From NCBI GenBank assembly GCA_011109175.1, contig RDEW01000015.1:1181481-1245480 (forward strand): a stretch of DNA of 64,000 nt. Direction: 5' to 3'. The translations under genes and the position numbers were made by a program. Within the stretch, counting starts at the first letter, position 1. Every line of letters starts with the position of its first letter. Below the pieces are notes generated by a model, which searched no databases, was not told the DNA's origin, and was given only the letters and a program-made list of their open reading frames with translations. Below, piece by piece: positions 55,323 through 64,000 of this stretch. Origin of the DNA: Dicyema japonicum (Eukaryota; Dicyemida; Rhombozoa; Dicyemidae).

Positions 55323-56190
55323 ATGCGATGGAAGGTGAGCACATCGAAAGGTCATGGGACGTGTTTGATTCCCAGGACGAGTTCCATTTCTAGTGTGTTG
55401 ATTAGAAATGGAACTCGTAATGAAAACTGTCTAATCCTCTCCTATGCCGACGATATCATTCTTGCCTCCAAAGACAGAAGCATTCAATCAGCGACTCAGT
55501 CCGCTCAACAAATGCTCGACAAGCTGGAACTATGGCTCTCGAAGCGGAGACTCGACACATCAGCAGCAAAGTCTTCTGTCACGCTGTTTACCACTTACAA
55601 AAGACAGCTCTGTATCGAACCAAAAATCTTTATGAAGAACGAGGCTATTTCTATTAACAAAACACCGAAGATTCTGGGAGTAACCTTTGATCAGGGACTC
55701 ACCTTTATCCGGCATGTTGAGAACAAAGTAACTTCTGCTCTGAAGAAAATGAGAATTTTAAAAGTGCTCTCAAAAACACTTAGAGACCAAACTGGTGGCC
55801 TTGTCACGATTTATGAACAATTTATCCGACCAACGATGACGTATGCAAGTTTTTCGTGGGCAATGCAGATTTCACGATCTTCCTCATTGAAACTATCCGC
55901 AATCGAGGAGACTGCAATAAGGATAATTGGACCAGAACACAAAATCCAACCCATTGAAAATTTCTTAATCGAATTACAACGGAAACTCTTAAAGGAGGCT
56001 ATTTTACCGAGCTGCCCTCTATTCCATACACTATCGAATTATCTACAATCATACAGAAATTTTAAGCCGATGCCATGTCCAATGAAAAGAGCTGTTCAGG
56101 ATTCTTGACCCCGCCGGTCTGGGATCACTTAGTTAGATGAGAACTTTTATTTCTTTCTCTTTGACCCAGTGATCCTGGGGGTAATAATAA
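55323..56190 (+). mobile_element. Jockey-like LINE family B, RT end and 3' UTR
   Basis: Open for 261 codons: LILSYADDIILASKDRSIQS (catalytic YADD intact), LWLSKRRLDTSAAKSSVTLF, KILGVTFDQGLTFIRHVENK, LVTIYEQFIRPTMTYASFSW, EHKIQPIENFLIELQRKLLK, ending MKRAVQDS at 56108. The 3' UTR ends TGATCCTGGGGGTAATAATAATAATG. 5'-truncated: the region before 55400 is not reverse transcriptase. Confidence 0.85.
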
Positions 56191-56399
56191 TAATGATTGA
56201 GGTTGTTCAGTATGACAAGGTGTTCGAGTTCCGAGGTGACTTGACGTCTGATGACTGGGCCGAGTATCATAGTGGGTCATTAGCATTAATGTCACCGCAA
56301 ATGGTAAAGTTATTTACGTTGAGTAGGAATTCCAAGCTGGGACGGTAGCCATTCTGGCAGCATGACAAAGGGGGAGTATGCATATTAATAAAAGTGTAG

Positions 56400-57300
56400 G
56401 TAGTGGACATAAATTAAAATTAAATTTATTAACCAAAAACCACCTTCATATCCAAAATGAGAAAATTCAGGTGATCCCGGCCTCCCAATGCAGTCTTCGT
56501 ATTTTTTCCTGATGTTCAGACTGTGTTCCGGCACATTTGCAATAAGGACGGGGTTCATGCACATGAATCTTCCGCCAAAAAATTGCCCTAGTTGCATTAA
56601 CCATATTTTCAAAGCTTTTGGACAGGATTTCCTTGCAAGAAGACTTCCGCTGAATTTTATGGATCTTGGTTAGATTCGTCGCTGCAAGGTTTGTCCTCTA
56701 AGCAGCACATGCATAACCAATTGCAGGTTCAATGATTGTAGAGGTATCCTATCCATTTAGGCCTTTGGAGCCTCTTAGATTTCTCAGAAAAACCTTCATT
56801 GAGTTAATCTTTCTCGTAAAGCCGTTATTTCTTTCAAAATGGGTTGAAAAGGTTAAGAAAGTGTTGAAGGTAACTCCGAGGATCTTCTGGATTTTGTTTT
56901 GTGGAATAGATTTCCAGTCTAACTTGACGTCAATGAATAGCTTCCCCACTCTATATTTGAATTGAAAAGGGTCAAACTAACTTCTCCGGACTTGTTCTCA
57001 ATTGATTTCCATAAAGCCACAAACTCAGATTATTCAGGCTGTCCTGTAATCTTCGCAGCGCGTCGATAATACCCACATCCTTCGATGCAACAACTATATT
57101 GTCCACGTAGGACAGTAACATGTCGTTGTCACCATGTGGAATTGGTAGGTTATTCGTCATAATTGATTGAATAAGAGGGGAGATAATGGGGAACCCTAAG
57201 GAAAGCTATTTGATAATAGTCTCGATATGGAACATCGATTACCATGGCGTACTCATTCGCGACGACCCCTCAAGAAATTCTCCAATCAAACGTTGATGGT
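56400..57300 (-). mobile_element. Jockey-like LINE (family A relative), inverted copy left of COMMD
   Basis: Minus-strand: LLSYVDNIVVASKDVGI (57110-57060; YVDN in place of YADD), LWLYGNQLRTSPEKLV, KSIPQNKIQKILGVTFNTFL and FSTHFERN (56910-56820), then decayed C-terminal ARKYEDCIGRPGSPE-like sequence near 56490. Inactive by the mutated catalytic box and stops. Confidence 0.75.
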
Positions 57301-57373
57301 GATGGAAATCACCTAATAAAAATTAAATATAAATATAAATTAATAAAAAATAAAATTAATTTAAATTAAATTG

Positions 57374-57937
57374 ATGTGCGATAATCTGAATGAAATTAGT
57401 GATTCTGATTTTTTGACCATTTTAAATGTACGATAATCTTATTTTAGACAAGAATTATCAAGTCGGCGTCAATAACTATGATAGAAAAATAGATAAACTG
57501 TACAAATTGCTTAAATCAGTTAGTTATCAAATAAAACATAGTTGGTCAGTGGTACCCTCAAACAATCAAAGCTAACATCTCAGGCAATGTTACTCGGTTT
57601 GACAGAAGAAAAGGTTTTTGTTTAATTACAACAGATCATTGTTTTGACTTCTTTTTGGGAGTCTAATCGTGATCGACTTGCAAAGGATGCACTAAATTTG
57701 AGTAAAACGAACGAATTCAGTGTAAGATATAGTATTTACTTCCAGGTAAAGGATTTGCGATATTCTCTGTCAAACCAGGTCGGAAACGATCTTGAAGGGG
57801 CTACCAAACTAATGGACTGTGTGATGCAGTTCAATTTGGAGGTAATAAGGGAACTTATATAGAATGAGGGGAACAGCTTTGAAGTGGAGTTTGACTATGA
57901 ACGACTGCAGAGATTGTATGATCAGGTCATTCGTTGA
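57374..57937 (+). CDS. COMM domain-containing protein
   Basis: COMMD proteins assemble as a ring in the Commander complex, which recycles membrane proteins from endosomes. Five exons (57374-57427, 57453-57518, 57542-57613, 57635-57841, 57863-57937) with introns of 21-25 nt total 474 nt, giving 157 aa. The N-terminal helical half (VNNYDRKIDKLYKLLKS, TSQAMLLGLTEEK) is followed by IIVLTSFWESNRDRLAK and a C-terminal beta region VRYSIYFQVKDLRYSLSNQ, KLMDCVMQFNL, SFEVEFDYERLQRLYDQVIR, which fits the end of the COMM domain (vLxxLxxxQ-type helix). At about 157 aa it is slightly shorter than most COMMDs. I cannot say which of COMMD1-10 it is. The usual COMM Trp is a Tyr here. Flanked by two outward-facing inverted LINE copies. 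Confidence 0.75.
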
Positions 57938-58024
57938 ATTTGAATGTAGATTGAGGTTATTCAGGAACAGCTTAATAATTTAGTTGATTGATAGTTTTAC
58001 TAATTATTTTTGATAATTCTTTTA

Positions 58025-58890
58025 ATTTCTTAAGTGGACGATGAGGGAAAGTGTGCGTCTGAAATAAGAGATTCAGATCGAGATTGTTACACAATGATGT
58101 ACCCCAGGGATCTCCTTTGTCATCAATACTCTTTAATTTGTTTCTGAATGATCTCCCCGTTCCTATGAATAATAATAACATGCTACTTTCCTATGCCAAT
58201 GACATAGCTGTCGCATCTATGGACGTAAATGTCGAACATGCTAAAGAAAGACTACAAGGAATACTAAATAACATATATGGATGGTTGTGCGAAAATCGAT
58301 TAAGTGCATGTTCCGGAAAGTCAGCAGTCACTCTATTCACTAAGAATAGAAAGATGGGAACGCAAACAATTGATGTCACGTTAAATGAAATACCTCTACC
58401 ACAAAAGAAATCGCAGAAGATACTGGGAGTAACTTTTGATACTTTCCTCTTCTTCTCAGCCCATGTGGAATCCATAATATCAACCTGTGCAAAGAAGATC
58501 AATTTTATAAAGCCTTCCTTTGGAATTGTGGTGGAATTTATCCGCCAGGTGTCGGGACCCTCTATAAGCAGTATATCGAGCCAACAATAGGCTATGCATG
58601 TGCTACGTGGGAATTTAACCTTGCGGCAACGAACCTAATAAAAATTCAAGAGATCCAGTCAAAACAATAAATTTACTGGAGAAATATACGGATAAAGAAA
58701 TTGCCCCCAGAACACTTGAGTCTATCTTGGAGGCAATTTCAGAAGAGGTGTGAAAAAAGACCCCCGTCCGTATAGAAAATGTGAGGGGTCACGGTCGGAG
58801 CATCGAGAAAAAATGGCCCGATTATTGAGATGCCGGGACCACATGAATAATTATTTAGTGATTAAGACGGTTTCTTTGGTTAAATAATAA
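58025..58890 (+). mobile_element. Jockey-like LINE (family A relative), copy right of COMMD
   Basis: Plus-strand: NDVPQGSPLSSILFNLFLND, MLLSYANDIAVASMD (58185-58215; YAND in place of YADD), WLCENRLSACSGKSAVTLF, PQKKSQKILGVTFDTFLFF, then a frame change and SQYIEPTIGYACATWEF (about 58570-58610), and a 3' end with HREKMARLLRCRDHMNNY-like coding and GTTTCTTTGGTTAAATAATA. Closely related to the inverted copy at 56400-57300. Confidence 0.8.
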
Positions 58891-58919
58891 TAAAAAATAA
58901 TTAATTTGGATATCCATTT

Positions 58920-59185
58920 CATCTCGGAAATCAATCTGTGTTAGCCTCATCCATACCGTTGTGACTGCAAAGGACTTCACCGCTCTCTTGCCATCTCAGC
59001 AGTGGCCGGTTTCTCGAGGCATGCCGGGTTGTGAAGACCTGTCTTGAGGCGGATGGATTTCAGTCATCTTTGAAACCGGTGGGCCTGGATCTTGGAGATG
59101 GGAAGTGCCCGGACGGGAATAACTGTTTCCCCTTCTCTCGGGGAAATGCTTGATTTGGGATGACCTGCACCGACAGGTGTCGTTG
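58920..59185 (+). mobile_element. RLE-1 LINE fragment, nuclease region
   Basis: Plus-strand reading CHRCDCKGLH-like zinc region, then VVKTCLEADGFQSSLKPVGL and DLGDGKCPDGNNCFPFS followed by a damaged WDATCVDT equivalent (FGMTCTDR). Decayed. Confidence 0.65.
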
Positions 59186-59295
59186 CCATCAGTGATATCT
59201 CACTGCTGAATTGATTTGTCTATTGGAACTCCCACGTAACCAAAAAGAAAAGAAGTTAAGAAAATTCTTGATTCCTGGCCCAGATATTTAGAGAA
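59180..59295 (+). mobile_element. SINE core fragment
   Basis: GGTGTCGTTGCCATCAGTG, CTCACTGCTGAATTGATTTG, CTCCCACGTAACCAAAAAGA: a mutated shared core joined directly to the RLE-1 fragment. Confidence 0.5.
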
Positions 59296-60359
59296 CGTGT
59301 ATGTTGATAGAATTATTGTAAGTCCGTTATTGCAACTTTAGTCCGAGGTCAAGATGCTTAAGGTGGATCGATGATATTCTGTAGTGGCCACATGCACGGG
59401 TTGTGCGTAATGGAACAATGGAGTCACCCACCTCAACTGGCTTGAAGAAGGTAATTGGGGTGTGGGTTTTGGATTGCGGTACTCCATCTGTACCGAACGA
59501 TCAAACTCCTTGTGATTTATTACGAACGTAGTGTTTTATTAGTTTATTCACGCTATTGTAAATAACTGAGCTAGAATATAATAAAGCCCCCATTGACTTA
59601 ATTGATTGGGGGTATAATGTTCTTTCCATATAACATTGACGATGATTCTTTTCCACCACAAAAGGTGAACCACACGAGAGTCCAAAGTTATCCTAATAGA
59701 ACGTTTGCTCTGTCTGAGTTTAGGTTTAATAGTAGAAATATTATTGCGCTTCTACAAAAATGGTTTATTGTGAAATGTTTTCTGATCATAAAGAGGCAAA
59801 ACAGAATTCACAGAAATATAAGATTAAGTAATACTCTTGGAGACAAATGACGATATTTAAAAAACTTAGTTTCCCTATAGGAGTGAGAACATTATACAAA
59901 AAAAACTTTGTCGATTATGCATAACTTAAAGAAATTATGCTTAAAACTGCAGATATTGTTGTATAACTCGTTTTTAAATCCACAGCTACAAGGAAGCAAT
60001 TAGGTTGGAACTTTTTCATGAACCGTCTTAGAAAAATAACAAGAATAGGTTAGCCAAGCAGAATTTCGGTTAAAGCAATTTAAAAAAGGAATTGTAAGTC
60101 ATATGGCCTAAAAAATCTTGTCGGAGACTGTTCGGACATATATTTAGGATGGACTAGCCATGGAAAACAATTATGTCTGCCAGGAGAGCCGCATTTGTGA
60201 AGGCCAAAAGTAACTCTACCGATCGTTATTTTATTTGAATAAATAACGATTTTGACGTTCAAAATAACTCTCAAGGCTGTTATTACAAATTAGGTCGGAG
60301 TCTATAATTTTTTTGTATTTGACACTCACTGAGTTTACATTTAGCCTTTGAACATTATA
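59296..60359. other. no assigned gene
   Basis: An open piece at 59602-59850 (plus; PYNIDDDSFPPQKVNHTRVQ) and another at 60274-60080 (minus) have no recognisable motif. Sequence is AT-rich with no clear splice chain. Confidence 0.3.
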
Positions 60360-60850
60360 ATTATTTTTATTATTATTATTAAAAAGCACTCCCAAGAAAA
60401 CATAAAATTAGTTAATTTTCCCTTTTGCCGTATTCCTAATCATCCTCTCCGTCAGCCCCGACCATGATCCTCTGTTGCGCGCTAGTTCTCTTAGTAGACT
60501 AGTTCGTCCGCCATTTCCATTATAATGTCAGATGCTGCTCATACTATTGTAACACAGCGAATCATATCCTGATGGATTGAAAATCCGAGACCACAATGTC
60601 GGCAGACCGGTGGGAGGGTAAAAAGGTGGAATTTTCCAAACAGTTCTGTAAATTGTACGGTCGTTTTTGTCTCTTGTAGACAGCAGATAGAGAAGTCGTA
60701 TTTTGTTAAATAGCATGCCAGTTGGTGTTTCTTGTAAGGTTGTTAAAGTCCTCTGCAATCAAAAGATCCCATAGTGAACGAAGAAGTCGATAAGGAATAC
60801 GAATAAAGCATAGTGCAATAGAGGGGTCGTCATAACCTCAACCAATTAGT
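60360..60850 (-). repeat. dispersed repeat family D, copy 2 (LINE-like 3' end)
   Basis: Partner of 16385-16925, same orientation, closely similar over about 480 bp from the (ATT)nAAAAAGCAC tail to the CATAGTGCAATAGAGG end. Minus-strand open part: TLTTLQETPTGMLFNKIRLL, LYLLSTRDKNDRTIYRTVWK and PPTGLPTLWSRIFNPSGYDS. Confidence 0.75.
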
Positions 60851-61027
60851 GCAATAGAGGCGTGCAATAGACATTAATAGATCGAACAATAAAATACATA
60901 ATAAAAAAAACCACATAGTCAATCCATAAAGAAAAGTAGATATTTTAAAAATTGTTTACGAAAATTACTAATTTTTAAATTTTAGTTGATTAATAATTCA
61001 AAATAAATAATTTAAATAATATTACAC

Positions 61028-62512
61028 ATGCTTAGATCGAACTTATTTCTTGGTAGATTTTTCTTACTTTCGTCCGAAATTCCTGGCAAAATCATTATCA
61101 GAATCAAATCTGACAAAATCCAAGTCTTAAAACCAATCAACAAAAAATTTACTCTCAAAGAAGGATGATGATCAATTCGAAGATAACTTAAATGTCTATC
61201 GCGAAAAATCTGAAATGAGAAATTACTTTATTGAAATAATCAAAAGAACACAAAATACTGCCATGAATGCCCATAAGGACCTGTCTCTCAGTGAGATCGA
61301 GAAATATTTCCACCAACTGAAGGCTGAGGGTAACTGTGGATCACATTGCAGAGGAAACCATTGCCAGATATAACAAACAGTATATGAGAGCAGAGAGAAA
61401 TTAGCCAAAATGATGGATACGGATCCCGCCGATTTCACGGACAAAGAGGTCGAGGTATTTGGAGACTAAAATCCAGCGGGCCATCGAATACTTGCTCCAT
61501 CATCTCTCACAGCCAAGGAAGCTCGGCCGACCATCAATGTACTCTTTGGCTTATTTTAGCTTCCAAATAATATTTTAGACAAAATGAAGGTTAACCCACG
61601 TGTTATTTGCAGTTACTAGATTCGACGATAAAGGTCGTCCGTTGAACTTCCTTTTCTACACAGGACATTCCGAATTCTACTCAATAATGCACGTTCTATA
61701 TTTATTTATTCATTTAGGAAATTGCTATACACGTGGACAATTTGAACGAATTATCTGAATCAAAGTCCCCGGATGCAGAAAAATTGTAATTTCCTTATAA
61801 AATTACAGCGACATGACTGACTTTAGATGGCTTACTCCCAATGAAATAAGGAAAATGTTAAGTGACAAAACCTTGACAGACGAAATGGTAAATATGAATG
61901 AAACTTAGGTTTAGTGCATAAATCTCACAAATTCAGTCAAAATTCTCTCAGAGATGGACTATTCTAACAAATGTTGTGACTTTATTAGATCGTTCTGTGA
62001 CAAAATGAAGTCTGTTTCTTACGAGAAAGATATTTCCGAGGTTTTTAGTCTATTCCACCAGATTATGCCGGACGCCGATGGAATTAAATACGTAAAGGCT
62101 GAGGGGTTTAGGAAGAGTGCTAAGGCCAGCGTGATTCTGAAATCACCGGGAACGGGACTTTTAACAGTGAACGGACAGAGCATCCTGTATTTTAAATCTG
62201 TAATCGACCGGTTTTTGTTTTTTTTGTTTAAAGCAAGCCATCAGCTTTTGGGGCCTCTCTGTCTGACCAATATTGTTAATAAAGTGGATATTTCTGGTAA
62301 TGTGAAAAGTGGGGGAAACTCCTCCCAGGCAGGAGCACTAAGATTGGCCATAGCAAGGGCTCTTTCATACATTCTGAGTCCTGAGGACGTTGAGAAGATG
62401 AGACAGGGTTTATATGAGAGTTATTTTAGCCGGATACTTGACACGTGATCCAAGAGTAAAGGAGAGAAAGAAACCTGGGAAGGAAGGAGCCAGGAGAGGA
62501 TACAAATGGTGA
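61028..62512 (+). CDS. MRPS9: mitochondrial small-subunit ribosomal protein uS9m
   Basis: Component of the mitochondrial ribosome small subunit; uS9 reaches the decoding centre with its basic C-terminal tail. From ATG 61028 an N-terminal leader [16 protein letters not shown] looks like a mitochondrial targeting peptide. After an intron at about 61114-61150 follow [40 protein letters not shown] (MRPS9: RRLANMMGEDPETFTQED), [20 protein letters not shown] (EDGRPFHYLFYTGK), [37 protein letters not shown] and [20 protein letters not shown] (uS9 signature VSGGGRSAQAGAIRLA), EDVEKMRQ. A 22-nt intron (62408-62429) leads to the basic tail [27 protein letters not shown], stopping at 62512. Unresolved phase near 61370-61400, where only a 14-nt intron or an indel would keep the frame. 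Confidence 0.9.
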
Positions 62513-62744
62513 CCTTGTTTGTTCATTTTAGGCTTAAACGATGAATTGAATTTTTTTAAATATTTATTAGACATTGTTTTGATTTTTAATCACTTTTTTG
62601 TAATCAAATTTATCCTTATAACTTTAATTCTCTTTTATTTACCTCCGGTTTCTTAAGGCAATAAACATCACAGATTGGGAGTAAGTGACTTGGGCGAAAT
62701 GACAGCTCTTTGGATATGTCCTAAGAGCTTCGGAAATGGCATCG

Positions 62745-62945
62745 ACCAATCAGACCATGGAAGCATACTTCTCTATATTATCAAAACAACGTATCGAGGT
62801 CGACAAAGAACTCATGTACATAGGAATGAAGCTAAAATCGGGAGAGGATCTGGATGATCTGAGAGCGGTTGCGAGAAACAGTGGAGGATGGAAACGACTT
62901 CAGCGCATATCCTGAGATGCATGGCAAAAGTGGAATCTCAAATTA
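62745..62945 (+). mobile_element. RTE-like LINE C-terminal fragment
   Basis: KSGEDLDDLRAVARNSGGWK then RLQRIS, matching SADDLEHLRDLSRNRGNWKRL at the end of the RTE element; 3' side has TTAATAATAATATTCC. 5'-truncated. Confidence 0.65.
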
Positions 62946-63073
62946 ATTAACTTTTTGGTTCCGCGGACATTTCTATTAATAATAATATTCCTTCTGGCAA
63001 AGGAAACCGGTTGCTAAAAAGGAAAATAACAGTTAGTTGAATTTGATATGGTAGGGAAATTGATGGTGGACTT

Positions 63074-63316
63074 GTGACCCGCTTGTATACTCAAATTATC
63101 TTGTGCTTCCACTGGAGCTTTTTGAGTATGACATTCATGTTTCTAACCTATAGACGTAATCTTCACGCTCAAAGAAAGGTGAACTTTTGTGATTTTTCGA
63201 ATATGTATGAGGTCTACAGTATCCTCATTCAAACTGATAAACTAAATCAAATCAGACGGAGAATTACACTTTTGCGTCTCACATTATTACAACGATTCTT
63301 CACCACTCTTCTTTAA
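63074..63316 (+). other. unassigned open stretch
   Basis: Eighty codons open on plus (HWSFLSMTFMFLTYRRNLHA, VYSILIQTDKLNQIRRRITL). No family recognised and no splice partner; may be chance. Confidence 0.2.
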
Positions 63317-63329
63317 GATGAATCTTGAG

Positions 63330-63900
63330 GAGCCATGACAGCAATTTCCTGTGTTTCTGAATAGAACCAGGAGGCGCGAGCGCAGAAGTTTGGTGATTCT
63401 CTTGATTTCAAGACAAAACAACATGGGTACAAGGGGATCTCCTTGTTGCAATCCGGAATACGAAAAGATTAGGTAGTCCCCGTAAAGTAAGTATGAAGGA
63501 AGACTGTATGCCTGATTAACAAATTCAAAATATTAGGGCATCTCTCAACACACGGCTCCAAGATATTGTCCCTCCTTAGATTATTGAAGGCGTTCTTGAT
63601 GACCAGTTTGACCAGGACATGTCCCCGAATTCTTCTATACTGCGGTTTAGGAATGTCCTCACTGAATGGACAGCGGCCTCGCATCCCAAGTAAATAACTA
63701 CGCCTACTTGAGGGGGTTCAAGAATTTTGTTACGAGTAGAATAGAATGTCTGAAGACAATTTTAATAGCCAGTCTTCTGAAAACAAACCCGACCGCAACT
63801 GGTCGTACACAGTCGCCCTTCTATCGAAGGCTATAAAATTGACGGAGAACAGGACAGCGGCGGATAACTTCGGAAAAAACTCCAGAGAGGATCCGGTTCA
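63330..63900 (-). mobile_element. RLE-1 LINE fragment, reverse transcriptase
   Basis: Minus-strand: GCEAAVHSVRTFLN (about 63680-63640), KLVIKNAFNNLRRDNILEPC (63615-63555), the equivalent of KLDISNAFNTLRRDCILETC at 42600, and RIATRRSPCTHVV (about 63460), a damaged GVQQGDPLGPLLF box. Inactive. Confidence 0.7.
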
Positions 63901-63909
63901 TAAGTGAAG

Positions 63910-64000
63910 TACAGTCAAACCCCTCTAAACCGATTTCTCTCGTGACCGACAGAATTGTATGGTATAGAGGGGAGGCCGGTATATTGAACAAGTCATTAAA
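63910..64000 (+). mobile_element. pogo/Tigger-like terminal repeat, cut by window end
   Basis: TACAGTCAAACCCCTCTAAACCG at 63910 matches the style of pogo-group Tc1-mariner termini (TA then CAGTCAAACCCCTCTA...). An internal inverse GGTATAGAGGGGAGGCCGGT follows. The element continues outside the window. Confidence 0.6.

Noticed and set aside
1-64000. Prokaryotic features: operons, CRISPR arrays, riboswitches, Shine-Dalgarno sites
   Set aside because: No spaced repeat arrays or prokaryotic gene organisation; the content is eukaryotic with spliceosomal introns and LINEs.

Overview
This looks like a stretch of eukaryotic nuclear DNA from a small metazoan with very short introns. A dicyemid mesozoan (the cephalopod kidney parasites, e.g. 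Dicyema) is the best guess. The basis is that every host gene I could read is animal-like (RAD51D, HFM1, TRAPPC9, sphingosine kinase, SLC1 transporter, stomatin, COMMD, MRPS9), while their introns are almost all 20-29 nt, GT-AG, with no room for a polypyrimidine tract. Ultra-short introns of about 26 nt are established for dicyemids. Standard stop codons are used, which argues against ciliates. The species is inference; no database search was possible.

Layout of host genes: a 103-aa unassigned two-exon gene (1290-1625,+); RAD51D (3171-4168,-); HFM1/MER3 helicase (6990-11071,+); two unassigned genes (12807-13683 and 13755-14085,+); a short stomatin-like protein (21121-21914,+); an SLC1 glutamate-transporter homologue (26116-27650,-); two tandem sphingosine kinase copies (32526-33636 and 37718-38828,-), the first of which has lost the catalytic Asp and is frameshifted; TRAPPC9 (45511-49061,-); a small C2H2 protein (53860-54180,+); a COMM-domain protein (57374-57937,+); mitochondrial ribosomal protein MRPS9/uS9m (61028-62512,+). 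They form no obvious pathway or operon; RAD51D and HFM1 both act in homologous recombination and sit under 3 kb apart.

Most of the rest is transposon debris, often nested. I see three APE-type LINE groups of Jockey-like character (called A, B and C here), an RTE-like LINE (34792-37620,-, the longest copy), two restriction-like-endonuclease LINE families (RLE-1 with a WDATCVDT motif; RLE-2, R4/Dong/NeSL-like, with KPDI and IEV motifs), hAT and pogo-like DNA transposon remnants, and a tRNA-derived SINE superfamily whose members share a core (GACGAGTGACGCCGTCATCAG) behind different tRNA heads. None of the LINE copies is intact.

Most useful second looks: the kinase-dead tandem sphingosine kinase, the SLC1 homologue lacking the NMDGT motif, the HFM1 helicase motif VI that is out of frame through three one-base gains, a 24-nt GC-AG intron, a LINE insertion with a perfect 29-bp target duplication, and the shared-core SINEs.
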